From assembly GCA_034638255.1 (NCBI GenBank), contig JAWPGT010000001.1, forward strand, positions 1,736,001 to 1,800,000: DNA of 64,000 bases. The letters are read 5' to 3'. This DNA is from Coprinus comatus. Its lineage: Eukaryota > Basidiomycota > Agaricomycetes > Agaricales > Agaricaceae. This document shows, piece after piece, positions 15,194-28,220 of the stretch (position 1 is its first letter; the number at the start of each line of letters is the position of its first letter). The notes below the pieces were generated by a model. That model was not told where the DNA came from. It worked only from the letters and a program-made list of their open reading frames with translations, and did not search any database. Both the position numbers and the translations under genes were made by a program.

Positions 15194-17013
15194 ATGATGG
15201 GTCTCTTTTCCTCCACTGCTTCCACTTTCACAAGAGCTGTTAAGCCTCGTTCTGCCTCGGGTGGAGAGCGCATCGACGACAAACCACCCTCGGACACTGA
15301 GCCAGACGATACCTCCATCCTGTCTGTCTTTAAATCATCGCTCTCGACTAGCTTCTGACTCGGTCATTCTAGTGACGAAAATGAGGGCTCTATCATTACA
15401 TCCTTAATCTCCCAGCTCAGGCATGTTCCCCTCGCATTTTTGTCGCAGTTTTCTTCGTTTTAACCTTGCACGTTGTCCAGGGTCGGCATGGATCTCTCCA
15501 GAGTGACCTTCCCTACTTTTGTTTTGGAACCGCGGAGTATGTTGGAGAGAATCACAGATTTTATGTCCCATCCGGATCTGTTGTTTGGGTGTGTTCAATC
15601 TCTTTGATTTCGAAACAGTGTGCTAGATCTTTTTATGTAGAACTGAGAAGTGCAATGATCCGGAGGAGCGATTCATGCGTGTACTACAATATTATCTCGC
15701 TGGGTGGCATATAAAACCAAAGGGTGTTAAGAAACCGTGCGTCGTAGTGTTCTTAACATCTTACCACACGCGCACTTAACTATGTGTATCTAATGTAGGT
15801 ATAACCCAGTGTTAGGCGAGTTCTTCCGATGCAGATATGATTATGCCGACGGTACAACAGGTTTCTACATTGCCGAACAAGGTCAGAACGCACATATATC
15901 CACATCCCTTGAAGTTGACCTACACCATATCAGTCTCCCATCATCCACCTGTATCAGCTTTCTTCTACATCTCCCCCGAAAATCATGTGAGCATAATTGG
16001 CGAACTTCGCCCGAAATCAAAATTCCTTGGTAATAGCGTTTCCACAACAATGGAAGGAGAAAATCGAGTACGACTATTGGGAAGACCAGACGATGGCGGT
16101 GAGTCTGCCGTTTATGATTTTCTTGTGTATAGATGTTTAATGACGTCGTCTCTCCCAGAATACATTATTACTATGCCTAATATGTACGCTCGCGGAATTC
16201 TTTTTGGAAAAATGGTATTAGAACTGGGAGACATGTGTGTGGCCAAGAATGAGAAGAACAAGCTATATTGCGATCTCGATTTTAAGACTAAGGTTTGCTT
16301 TTTGTTTTTATTGATGTCTGAGATTCATCTTAATTATATGGGTCCCTTCTATGTCAGGGATTCTTCTCTGGGACGTACAATGCAATTGTTGGACGCCTAC
16401 GCCGTAGTACCACAGACATTGGAGAGATAACAGGGCGGTGGAGTCATGTTATGGAGTTCAAGAATACAAAGGTAAGTAGTGACTTGTTTAACATCACAGA
16501 GCGGATCTCACTCTTTCCTATCCATTATAAGACTGGCAAGAAGCGTGTATTGTTCGACGCGGTGAAAGATGGGCAAAATGTAATTCCGAAGTGGGTTCCT
16601 CCCGAGGATGAACAAGACCCAAATGAATCTAGAAGGTCGGTATCCACTCCTATCCGGCGAACGGGTATACTGAAACTTGAGTCTAGGCTATGGACGGATC
16701 TTACGAAGGCGATTGTCGCCAAAGATATGGAATGGGCAACGGATGCAAAGTCCAAGGTGGAAGACGCACAACGAGAACAACGCAAGGTGATGGAGGAGAA
16801 AAACATCAAGTTTGTTCCTAAGTATTTCGAGCTACAAAAGGGGCAATGGGTGCCAAAGATTGAGTGCGACCCTCAGATATTTTGTTGTATGTGGAAAGAT
16901 ATTGACTTTTTCGAAGACTCCCAATGGACGCGAAACTTTCGACGGAAGCTATCAAAGAATGGCTCTTTCCTTCACCTTCAGAGCCTTCTACTATCGTTGT
17001 TCCAGCGCCTTAG
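15194..17013 (+). CDS. Oxysterol-binding protein homologue (ORP/Kes1 type)
   Basis: Soluble lipid-transfer protein that moves sterols and phosphoinositide between membranes. A short Ser-rich N-terminus is followed by the ORD domain: [41 protein letters not shown], the family signature [12 protein letters not shown], then [13 protein letters not shown] and a C-terminal helix around [20 protein letters not shown]. No PH, ankyrin or FFAT part is seen, so it is a short ORP similar to yeast Kes1/Osh4. About ten exons. Intron 2 starts with GC at 15421. The last intron is a 53-nt GTGCGA...GAAG that removes an apparent frame change and leads to the terminal exon ending [10 protein letters not shown]. 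The start is the first of two adjacent ATGs. The gene follows DBP3 on the same strand with 120 bp between them. Confidence 0.92.
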
Positions 17014-17472
17014 TAGTGTTAAATTGACTATCTCTTTATCCTTGGTTATTCTTGTCACTCTATTCATCTTTACATCAGTTTCAATTTTTTGCGTGTTTTA
17101 CTTAGTTCTTGCTTTTTCTGATATAGATCCACGTATTATTCTGCAATCTATTACCGTATACAATGCAAATGCTGGGGGGCGATAAAGCGAGAAAGGTATA
17201 TTATATGTACAAAACTAGAAGAGATGAATTGAAGACTTGAAAAAGGGATTAGACTGCGGTTACCGGGAAATGATCACAGAAAATCAGCAGTCGCTGATGT
17301 GAAAGGAGAGACAGGTTATGTGTAATAATTGCAATTAGGTAACAAAAGAGGATGTCTTCGAATGATCCACCAAAAGAAAAGAAAAATAGGTATTTTTGTT
17401 GAGAAAGGATAGAAAGTCTTCTTTTTAATTAGACTATTTTTTGAGAGAGATTCCATTGTGTCATGAGCACAT

Positions 17473-20400
17473 TTATTCATACCAACCATCATCCCGTAAA
17501 GTAGGAGCGTTTGAGACAGCACTAGGGGTTGGCGATGGAGCTATGCTACGTGAGTAAGCCGGGGCAAGAGGATTAAATCTGCTGGGTGTTCCTTGACCAA
17601 GACTTGAAGGGTATCTTCCTGCTGGAGCAAGGATATTTTTGGCCTGAGGAACTGGATTAGGGCGTGGAGGTGCATGTCTTGAATCCCAAACAGAAGTTTG
17701 ATCAGGTGTTTCACTTCTAACGTTGGCGGCACTGGTATAGCTCGGCATCCTCCTGGTCGGTGTTGCCGAACGTTGATCGTATATTGTGCTTGTGCGTGAA
17801 TCAGGTCTAGCTGGAGACTGACCATAGCCATTGATATTACGATAGGCGACTGGAGCTGGTTCAGGTGGAGTTCTAGCTTTCTCGAGTGCGGCTTGCAAAT
17901 TCCGGACTCTGTTTTCAAGTGTTGAAATGTTCCCTCGCAGTTTAGCCTCACGCTCCTAAAAGAGAGACGACATGTTCAGTGGATTGTTGAAAGTTGTGGG
18001 CCATAAAATAACATACCTGGGCCAAACGATCTTGAGTATCACGTTCTTCAAGTTGCAAGTTAGCAAGTGCGTAATCCGCATCCAATTGAGCATAAGTTTG
18101 TTCAGCCTGATGTAATTGGGTTTGCGTAGATTCAAGTAAACCTTCAGCTTCCTTTGCACGATGTTCCCAATCGGATGCCTTCTGTTCAACTTGTGCAAGG
18201 CTTTGTCTAGCTGTTGCAGCATTCTTTTCACTAGCCATAAACTTCTTTTCAAGATCCTTGAAACGTTTCTGTAACTGTGCATGTTCACTTTCCAATACTT
18301 TGCTTTCTTCACGATGACGACGTAATTCATGGAGTTCTTCAGCATCAGCTTGTCCAATAAGTTTCGTTAAGAAGTCTAGTTTATCTGAAGTTTCCTTGAG
18401 ATGATCCCAATGAACTTCTTGGCTTTGAACTTGATCGTATTGTTTCTGGAGATCCTCGAGTGCACGTTCAGTAGTTTCCTTATCGTGACTGGCCATTTGC
18501 AATCGCATCTCCAAAGAAGTGACCTAAAAACCCAACCCACATTGAATTTACCTTTCAAAACTGTATGAGAGCTATCACTTACCTTTACCTCCAGACCTCT
18601 CTTCGACTCTGAGAGCTCCCCATTCACTCTTTCGAGTTCTGAGATCCTATTTGTACTTGACTGACCAGCCGTTTCAGCAACTTGTAATCTTCCCAAGGTC
18701 TCCGATAACTTCGTCTTCAACTCATTCTCCCTGCCCTCCAAAGCACTAATTTCAACAGTCCTACCAGTTGCAGCCTTTTCCAATTCATCAACATGTCCAC
18801 TCAATTGTTCTCTATCAGCTTCGATATGTCCTAACTTTTCATTAAGAAGGTCCTTCTCCACGCGGACTCGACCATGATCACTTCGAGCCTTTGTAAGTTG
18901 AGCTTGAAGGTCGTTATTAATCTTTCTGAAATCCGAAAGTTCACGTTCAAGAACATTCACAGAATTAACGAGTCCAATCAATGTCGTTTGTAAACTGGTA
19001 TTAGCCGTGTCGATAGTCGCAGGTAGTTTTTGAATTTGACCGAGCATGTCATTTTGAACGTCGGCAATAGTAACACTTTGTTTGTAAATAACTTGATGAG
19101 TCTCCTCCAATCGATTAACTGTAGCCTTTATGCCTTGAACATCGTCAACGGTGGCTGGAAGTCCAGGAATAGTCAGATTATCCAACTTCGAAAGTGCTTC
19201 CTTTTGCAAAGTCGTAATCTTCTCCACACCTTCTTCATTCTTCTCTGGCAATTCCTTGACAAACTCTCCAATCTGTCTAGTAAGAACTAGCACCTCTTCT
19301 TGTTGAGCCTTAACCCCCGCCTGAGCATCAACCAGGTGATCAAGTCTATCCGGAACACCTTGTGAAGGTTCCAACAACTTTGAAATTGATTCATTCACAT
19401 TACTGGAGATTGTTTCCACATTAAACATTTTATCCCTCACAGACAACCTAGAATCCAATCTCTCCACAACCAGATCCGCCACTTGTTCCCTAATTTCGAA
19501 TGCATCAATAGGAGCAATGGCACGTCGAACCTCCGCAACCAAACTCAAAGTAAGGGCCTCAGTATCAATAGATGGGGAACTATTGTTGGTCGGTAGAAGC
19601 GGCAATAAGCTCTCTAGAATCAAACTTGCCGTTTCTCTCTTATCAGACGCGAGGTCAATGATTTGTGAAATATGTGGCTTGACTGCTTGCGCAAGTTGAG
19701 ACGTCAAGAAATCATAATCCAAAGGTTCCGTTTGAAGGGACGAAATCATAGGTGTCAAGACCGTGACAAGCCTGTCAACAAGGATATCCCTTTCACGAGC
19801 GGGTGTAGCATGGCTGATAGCCTCTTGACGGGCAGACAAGTCCGATATTGTCTCACAAATGGCACTGATAACCCTATTGCCAGAATTCTCCACAGCCGCC
19901 ACGACACCATTTCCTTGAGCACTTCCTCCTTTACCCAATATACTATGCAACTCGGCGCGAACAAGATTCAATAATTCATTCTGACCTTCCTCGACTACAT
20001 CCTTAATCATTTGGAAGTCCATCTCACCACGGGCATCTATTTGACTATCTTCCAAGCTTCGTGTAGCAGATTCCTGGAGCTGGGTGCGGAACAATGAGAT
20101 AACATCTGCGATCTGAGCTTCCGTGGACGGGTTGAGGGCATTTCCTCCTGCAGAAGCAGTCTGAGAAATTTCCTGACGCAGATCAGCAAACCTTTCATCG
20201 AGCAACTCTCCGAGGATATGTTCTATGCGATGCATTTCCAGCCGACTGGTAAGATCTAAGGGTGGTAGGGAATCGTTCGAAATATCGGAAATATCATCAC
20301 GAAGATTTTCTGGCAACGATGAACGACGGCGTGTATGGCGGCTTGCTCCAAAGACATCATCGTCTGAAACAGATCCAGTTTGTTCCTTCGTAGCATGAGA

Positions 20401-23400
20401 CAATTGTGGCCGTTTTTGGGAAATGGTCGGCACATCGTTGTCGTCCATGGACGACCTACGAACATGTTCAAAGATCTCGCGTGAATCCAAGCGAGAACGT
20501 ACTGTACGACGAGTACGTTCGTCTCCATTCGCCAAAGCCTTGAACAGTCCAGCAGGAACGGTATTGTTTGACACAGGTTGCTTGAAGTCCAACGGGATAG
20601 GAGCTCGCTTTTTAGAACTCGAGGCCAAACCATATTCCTCAGCACCAACTTGCACAATTTCGGCCTTGGCAGTACTTTCGTCCTGGAGTGTAACTTCATC
20701 TGGTGTCTGCTCTGAACTTCCTTGCTCCCTTGGTATAGGTGGCGGTTGCGCGACAGCAGAGAATGAAGCAAATGTAAACGGTTCGGCAGACGGATTAAGA
20801 CTAGGATTAAGACTTTGTGCACCTGAATATGAGGTCGCCCTCCTAATCGCACGCGGAGAGTCTGCATCACGTGGGAACTTGAACGACACCATACTGTCAC
20901 CTTCCTCCATCGATGCAGCTGAGCCTCGTCGTTGTCTCTTTTCGCGACCCTGTACGACAAAAGGAGATCCCTCTTCCAAGACCGGCGGCGGCGGTGTGAG
21001 TTTTGATAAAGCAGAAGGTGGTGCTGGCATCTGGGGTACACCTGGAGGCGGGCGGAAAGTAAACCCGGTCGGCTTGAACTCCGGAGCCGAGATGTTGAGC
21101 GGTGGCTTATTGCCCAACGAGGATCCGCGTTCATGTTGCGAGATAGTACCGTTCGGGGTAGAAGTGGAACGTGTAGGAGAAGAGGACGCAAGAGGCACAC
21201 CAAATACAAACGGTCTTGCGAAGGGGTTGAGATCTTTCTTACTAATCGAAGATTGTTGTTGTTCATGCACAGCTCCTGGATAAACAAACTGTTCTGAAGA
21301 ACTAGGCGAATGTGCTTGTGCTGGATCATGTTCAGAGTATTGATTAGAGCCACTGCGCGAATGAGGCAAAATCTGTGATGGTCTCGAAGGAGAGAAATAA
21401 TTGGGTTCAACGCTCAAGTATTGATCTTGATGAGTCAAAACAAGATTCTCTTCGCTTGGATTAGAAATCATATCCCCTTCGGTTCTTAACGAGTAAACGC
21501 CAGTGTCTGGAGGGCGAGGGAAGTTGGGAATTCTCCTAGGTTGATCCATGTTCCTCTTCGCAGCACGACGGCGAAGACGACGTTCAACACGTTCTTGGCG
21601 GGCTCTCTCTTCGTCTGAAGGATTGGACCATTCACCAATGCTCTAGTAGTGGTGTTGGAATATGGATTTCTTATATACGAGGTATGGAAGCACTTACCTC
21701 ATCACCTTCAGAAGTTTCCGTTCCAGTCCATTCTGCCACATCATCGGTTGCCACATGGCTTATTTCGTTTTGAAGATTCTCACTTGCATCTATGCTGCCC
21801 CGTAAGAGTTCTGGGATTAGGTCATGTTCACCGAAAGAACCCAGCGAGAGATGTGCCGACATCTTGGTTAGGTGTCTTGAATGAGTTCTGCTCTGGAAAG
21901 GTGACGTTTTTTGACTGTAGCTACGATGGGTTTCTTCATCCATGTCCATATCCTCTGACTCAGAATCAGCTTGTTTTTCTTCCTCAAAACTCTTGTCTTC
22001 TAGCTCCTCTTCTACCTCTTCTGGTATGTCCAAACCAAAGCCCCGAGTGAAATCTGGGCGGCTACCTGCGTCAGAGGCCGGGTGTTCATTTTTTAGGGAG
22101 GGTACATTTTCCATCATATATGGAGATTTAGGGAGAGGTTGATCATCGCCTAAGATTGCATCGTGGCCAAATGGATTCGTCGATGCTTCCGCGAATGGTG
22201 AGAGAAGGATAGTTGGAGGTTGTGCCAATGACATAGTATGTGCATGCTTGGGAGGGGCGATACTTGGTGTAGAACGGTGAGGAGATGGGGTAAGACCAAA
22301 CGATGGGCGGGGTGATGTAGCGAGTGAATTGAATGCAGAACTATCTCTTGATTGTTGTAGCTGGTTGAGTTTATAATAGAGGAGACTAGGGTCTGCTGGG
22401 CTAGAAATCTGTTGGGATGGGTTTGATTAGCATATATAAGCGCATCATATATTTTAAGATGAGTTACCGAGGCTGCTCTGGCATGAGGAGCGTAAATATG
22501 CGGTACATTACTTCCTGAACCCCGCTCCACGCCTAATTTTTCTAACTTTTCCTCGATTTCTTGGTGCTTCATTTCATTCCAAGCAAGCTATATGAGTAGA
22601 TGAGTTTATGCATGAAACGTTTATATTACAAGGGCCTACCTTTCCGGGCAAGAATACGTCGACAATATCGGGAATCATGAGGCGCCAGGAATCTGGGGGG
22701 TATGATTCCCGCGTTACCAGATCAACTGGCGGCACGGTGGGTTCATTTGCTGGAGGGTCGACCGGGTTCCTTGCCCATGAGGGTCGTGTCGTGGACTCTC
22801 CATCATCGCTAATTATTGTTTCTTTGGGTAGCTTGACCAAGACTTTTTTTGTCTTTGATGGGGGAGCAGGACTGACAGAAGCTCCGGGCGGTATGGGACT
22901 CAATTTACGCGCCGGGCCACCCAAAACGGCCTTTGGTGGGCCACCGATACTCGGCTGTCTGCGGTTTCTGCTGGGGAAGAGCGGGTGTTGTCCAGGGCCC
23001 AGCATAAGGGAAGGCCTCGGGAAATGACCACCAACAGGGGTAGCAATGGGGAACCCAGAAGGAGGAAGTATGCCTGCAGCTGCTAGCTGTGCCATGCTTG
23101 GCTGGCCCTGGTGGTGAGTCGGCCTATGGGGTGGGGGTTGGTGCTGTGGGGTGAAGTAGTGCTGGACGGGAGTCTGGAGAGGGGCGGAGACAGGGTATGG
23201 AGGGTGGAAGCTCTGCTGGATGGCGGTGGGGAGAGAAGGAGAGTACATAGCACCACCTGGGATGGGCTGCTGGGCGTTGAGGGACGGGGGGATGTTCAGC
23301 CGCGGTGGGGGTTCGCGGTGTGCCATGGCCTGGGTGGTTGGTGTCGGGGTATAAGCTGGCGGAGGTATATCCAATTGACACGTGCTGCCCTCTGCCTTAA

Positions 23401-23437
23401 GTGTGACTTCACGCGTCCGAGTCACATCTCTCCCCAT
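17473..23437 (-). CDS. Very large disordered coiled-coil protein, function unknown
   Basis: Six exons, the longest about 3 kb (21642 to 18583), join to roughly 1,850-1,900 residues. The N-terminal third is Pro/Ser/Gln-rich and disordered, with a short block MIPDIVDVFLPGKLAWNEM spanning the first splice site. The middle is acidic then Ser-rich. From about 19000 to 17950 on the minus strand the sequence is heptad-like and charged (long runs of L, E, K, Q), a strong coiled coil. The tail is again Pro/Ser-rich and ends GWYE. The build suggests a scaffold, for instance cytoskeletal, polarity or spindle-pole related, but I recognise no family. The ATG at 23437 overlaps the start of the aminotransferase gene, so the ATG at 23326 (AHREPPPRLN) may be the true start. 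Confidence 0.8.
23327..23435. promoter_or_regulatory. Minimal or overlapping divergent start region
   Basis: The upstream ATG of the minus-strand coiled-coil gene (23437-23435) and the ATG of the aminotransferase (23436-23438) share the tetranucleotide CATG. If the coiled-coil gene starts at 23326 instead, only 109 bp separate the two genes. Confidence 0.5.
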
Positions 23438-25147
23438 GTCTCTGCGTCTTCACCGTCTGCCCCTCCGCCTCTCCTGCGGTCCAAACCTCACTTATGGTGC
23501 CCGCTTCAAGACCACCATCCCTCACACCAACTCCCCAGCCCTTTCAGACATCGATGTGCGTCTCTCCAGCCAATCTTAATGCTATTTATCCGGCTCATCC
23601 CGTTTCTCAGCCCTCCAAGCTCGAGTTTGTCCAAAGGAAAGACCTCAAGACCCCTCCACCATCCTCAAAGCTCCTCTTCGGACGCACCTTTGCAAGTCAC
23701 ATGTCACCTCCCACTCCAAATCCACTATTTCTCACATCCTCAGCAGACGGATCATATGCTAACCGTTCCCTGGTCTGCAGAGAACGGCTGGGGCACTCCC
23801 AAGATTGAGCCTTGTCAGTATATCCCCCGTATCCGCCCCATCACCCTCAGCTAAGCACCCACTCCAGACGGTCCTCTGTTGCTTGAGCCCAGCTCCACCG
23901 TCCTGCACTATGCCCAGACTATCTTTGAAGGAATGAAGGCATATCGACAGGAAAATGGCACCGTCACCCTCTTCAGACCAGAAATGAACATGATGCGAAT
24001 GAATAATAGTGCCGAACGTATTGCTCTTCCCGTATGTCCCTTCTATACCTTGTGTCCGTGTCTAATAGTCTATCTTCTAGAATTTCAACGGTGATGCTCT
24101 CCTTAAACTCATCAAGCAATTAATCCGTACCGATAAACATTGGATACCCGTCGAGCTTGGTCACAGTCTATACATCCGTCCCACCATGAGTTAGTGTCCT
24201 TGGACCACCCTCTTTATTGTGCTGATCCACATCTCTCCTCAGTTGGAACTCAAAGGGCCATTGGCATTGGTCCTCCCAATGAGGCGCTCCTCTTTGTCAT
24301 CTGTAGTCCCGTGGGTCCCTACTATCCCAATGGGTTCAAACCCGTTTCCCTTTACGGAACCATCGACTATGTTCGCGCAGCTCCTGGAGGCAAGTTTCCC
24401 CCATCTCAACAGGTCAACTAATATATTCATCCCAATCAGGTACCGGTGCATTCAAGCTCGGTGTCAATTATGCCCCTGGAGTGCTCCCTCAAAAGGCCGC
24501 TGCAAAACTTGGCTATGACCAGAACCTTTGGCTTCACGGCCCTGAACACCTGCTGACAGAGGTAAAAGCATTTCCGCGGACAAATACATATTGACGCTCA
24601 TTGATATTAATAGGTTGGAACTATGAACATGTTCATAGTCTTCAAGGCCGATGATGGCTGTAAGTTCAAGTTCCTCATTGACACCCTCCCACTCACATAG
24701 CTTATTATATACAGCCTACGAGCTTGTAACGCCACCCCTTGACGGCATGATTCTTCCCGGTATAACTCGCGACTCTGTCATTGCATTAGCTCGCGAACAC
24801 ATCTCAGGCGTCAACAAACTAGACCTCCAAGAGAAGCTCACAGTTTCGGAACGTCCAGTGTCAATGAAGGAAGTCAAGGAAGCATCGAAGAACGGACGCT
24901 TAGTTGAGCTTTTTGGAGCGGGTACGATTTGATCACTAATTTAATCCCTTACCAAGTATCCTCATCCTAATTTATAGGCACCGCCGCCGTCATCAGCCCC
25001 GTGGATAAAATTGGATACCTCGGTGAAGACGTCATCATACCGACAGGAGAAGATGGCATGGGACCTGTCGCACGCGCTATCTGGAAGGAATTGGTGGGGA
25101 GACAGACCGGTACCATTCCTAGTGAATGGAGTGTGGTTGTGGACTAA
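23436..25147 (+). CDS. Branched-chain amino acid aminotransferase (mitochondrial)
   Basis: PLP enzyme of fold type IV that interconverts Leu, Ile and Val with their 2-oxo acids. The N-terminus is Arg/Leu-rich as in a mitochondrial presequence. Blocks follow in order: LLFGRTFTDHMLTVPW, TIFEGMKAYR, ELGHSLYIRPTMIGT, SPVGPYYPNGFKPVSLY, the PLP-lysine region GTGAFKLGVNYAPG, EVGTMNMF, PPLDGMILPGITRDS, and VELFGAGTAAVISPV near the end. The length of about 400 residues fits yeast Bat1/Bat2. Two of the nine or so introns have GC donors (23692 and 24390), both supported because only these sites restore the family motifs. The segment between PKIEP and EPSSTVLHYA looks unusual (SPTPDGPLLL) and depends on the acceptor chosen. 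Confidence 0.94.
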
Positions 25148-25834
25148 TGCATCACCAACATTTAATTTCTATTGCTTGGTTTAAACTCATGAACGTCTTA
25201 TCTGTATAATCTGTTGTCCTTTCATGCTTCGTACGTGACCAAGGCCACATCTACTCGTGTCTACCTTTGAATATGTATTTTCCTAGACTAGAGGTATTTT
25301 AAGACACGTTTTGGAAAGAGTGTTTTAAAAATATACCCTGAACTTGACTCACACGAACACCGTTGTAATGAACCACGACAAATAGGGACCGCGCTGTTTT
25401 GACTCCTGGACACATACACGCCTTACACAAAATGCAATGCAATATGGCATAATGTTTTAATTGACCACCGTCTTTCCTCCATCCATCCCTCGTTTCATCC
25501 CCATCATTTCAATAAACACACAAATGGCTTCTTTACTTGAGACACGCTTGAGAAAAATTGGAAGTTGTGAGTTGTATTTGACCTCCGACGAATCAGTGCC
25601 AGGTGGATCAATGAGGATAATGTGTGGGTGGGTGTGTTCCTCCTTTTAGACAGTGTCAGTCACACACACACAATCCATGAATGAAAAAGAGCTATTATGG
25701 GATATAGAGTCAATGGGTATATAAAATATATCTGTGTATCGTGAACTTCTCTCCCTTCATTTTCAGTCTTTAACAGCCTTTCTCCTACCGCTCACGGTTT
25801 TTTTTACCCCGCCCCCTTCTTCCTCATCTCAGAG
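25148..25834. other. Intergenic region
   Basis: No coding region supported. Contains a short CA repeat near 25660 and a pyrimidine-rich stretch just before the P450 start at 25835, typical of fungal core promoters. Confidence 0.6.
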
Positions 25835-28220
25835 ATGTTAACCTTTCGTTTTCCTCTCCTATTGATTGTAATACCATTAGGTTTCGTGTACGTTCATCAA
25901 TATGTGAAACGAAGAACAAACCGATTATCGTTGCCTCCAGGACCTAAAGGTCTTCCTATAATCGGTAACTTGTTGGATATTCCACTTGAAGAAGCCTGGC
26001 TTGGATTTTCTGAAATGAAAGAGAAATACGGTGAGTTTCTTTTTTTTTTTCGAGGTCAATCATGCTTGGTAGGAGTAAGAAACCGATCTCACACTTACAT
26101 TTTTACCAACCAAAAGGTCCAATTATTTACTTTGACCTTTTTGGACAATCTTTGGTCGTTCTTAATAGTATCAAAGCTACTATTGAGTTATTAGAAAGAA
26201 GAGCTGTGAAATATGCAGGACGTCCTAAACTTACTATGGCTGGTGAATTGTAAGTCATATGTTTTCTCTTTTTTTCTTAATCTATATAACTTGAGAAAAA
26301 AAAAAAGGGTTGGTTACGAGAATGCCATATCAATGTCTCAATATGACGACCGATTCAAACAACAACGAAAATTAATGTCGGAAACACTTGGAAAAGATAA
26401 AGTAGCTTTATTTCAAGAAGTATATGAATCAAAGGTATCCAGCTTCGTAGCCTCTTTGATGAATAAACGAAATACTAGTAGGGAAGGAAACGGTAGTAAT
26501 GATATGGGGCTAGGTGGCAATACTACCGGTAGTTTGTTATGGAAAACACAGCAGTAAGTGTTCTATTTATATTCTATTGTTTGCCCCCCTTCGAGTCAAT
26601 CATATCGCATCGCCATCTGCTCTCATGCTCATCCGAATTTGATGGAAGCTCGAAATCACACAAAACCCATCATGTATCATTCTAATCATTTCATTCTCTT
26701 ATTGTTCAACAAAAATAGTTATATCGGGGACGTTTTTTTCCGAGTGTTATATGGGATTGATATTGTTGGTGATGATGATCCACATATGAGAGCCGCACAT
26801 ATGTGTGCAAGGGATTTTGTAGTACTTACTACACCTGGACAATTTCTTGTCGATGTTTTTCCTATTCGTGAGTCCCCTTTTTTTTCTTCTCTTTTTCACA
26901 CTGATTCGATTAAATGCTATTACTTATTTGTTTTGTTTTTTTGTTTTCTAAAAATAGTTCGTTATGTACCATCATGGGTACCTTTCTTCAAATATAACAA
27001 GAAAGCCGAACCGTTTCGTATTAATGCTAAGAAAATGACAACTATGCCATTTGAAACTTCTAAACAGCAAATAGTCAGTTTTCTCTTTCCCATTTATTTT
27101 CCAATTTTCTAACAATTACATATGTAAAAAAAAAAAATAGCTATCAGGAGATACTCGATCATCCCTTGTATCATCATTCGTCAATAAACAACTCGATCAG
27201 AAGTCTGAAAATAATTTAAAACTTCCTTGGATTGCATCTACTCTTCTCGTTGCTGGAAGTGATACTGTAAGTATACCATAACTTTTCCATTAACCCGAAA
27301 CAAACTAAACACAAAACAAACAAAAAAGACCGTCAATGCACTGATAATATTCTTCTATACAATGGCGCGCTATCCCGAAGTTCAAGAGAATGCTCAAGAA
27401 GAAATCGATCGAATTATAGGTTCAAGTAGATTACCTACTTTCAAAGATAGGAAGAATCTACCTTACATTGAGGCTCTTTGTAAAGAAATACATAGGATGT
27501 ATCCTGTTACGCCACTTGGTAAATACCCTCTCCTCATTTCGGGCGCAATGTTTGATGATTTTTTTTTTACAAGGATTCCATCATGTATTATCCTCAGATG
27601 ATATTTATGAAGGATATCATATTCCTAAAGGTACAATGGTCTTAGCGAATATCTGGTATGATTCTTCTCTCCCGAGGCGGACAAAATGCTAATGTTTATA
27701 TCTCAGGGATATACTACATGATCCTGACCAATACACCGATCCATTCGAATTTAAACCAGAAAGGTTTCTTCAAAATGCCGAGAAACCTAAACCTAAATCA
27801 AAACCGGAACAACACGTATATTAGATCCTCATGATTTGTTGTTCGGTTTTGGCCGTAGGTAAGCTTATGAAAACTCAAATACTACTCCTTACTCGCAAAG
27901 ATTCCCTCCTAATGATTATTCCTATTCATATATAGGATTTGTCCCGGAAGATATATAGCTCAAGATATTATCTTCATTACGATTGTCACTATATTGACTA
28001 TATACAAGATTACCCCTTCTCCAGGAATCGAAAACACGCAATTCTTATCCGGTTTTACTACGTTCGTACTCATTACGAATCCTTTCTTTCATTTTTCTCT
28101 TTAGTAACCATATTATTTATTATTTACAGGCGACCCGATCCTTTTGATTGTATCATCGAACCTAGGAATCCTGATGCGGAAGTATTACTTCGAGAAGCTC
28201 AAGAACTTGAACTTGAATAA
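25835..28220 (+). CDS. Cytochrome P450 monooxygenase (one frame break)
   Basis: Haem-thiolate monooxygenase, ER-anchored by the N-terminal hydrophobic segment (about residues 2-22), followed by the Pro-rich hinge LPPGPKGLPIIGN. Other landmarks are the C-helix region YDDRFKQQRKLM, the I-helix oxygen-activation motif AGSDTT, the K-helix EIHR (ExxR), the PERF-type motif FKPERF, and the haem loop FGFGRRICPGRY with its Cys ligand. The layout resembles the CYP620/CYP5144-like fungal P450s that oxidise small hydrophobic molecules; substrate unknown. About ten introns, many flanked by poly-T or poly-A runs. Between 27798 and 27816 the frame must change by one base with no intron possible, in a low-complexity Lys/Pro linker. 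This is either a base-call error or an inactivating mutation. No biosynthetic partners are adjacent. Confidence 0.88.

Noticed and set aside
16451..17185. Extended C-terminus of the oxysterol-binding protein with a hydrophobic end (frame to 17185)
   Set aside because: Using the 53-nt GTGCGA intron gives a short terminal exon ending at 17013 and removes the artificial hydrophobic tail.
20256..21410. Long open frames on both strands inside the coiled-coil gene (384 codons on minus in another frame; 286 codons on plus at 20423-21283)
   Set aside because: They are shadows of the long real exon; composition is odd (Arg/Leu/His or Ser/Gly-rich) and no family motif appears.
25660..25672. CA dinucleotide run
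   Set aside because: Too short to be a notable microsatellite.
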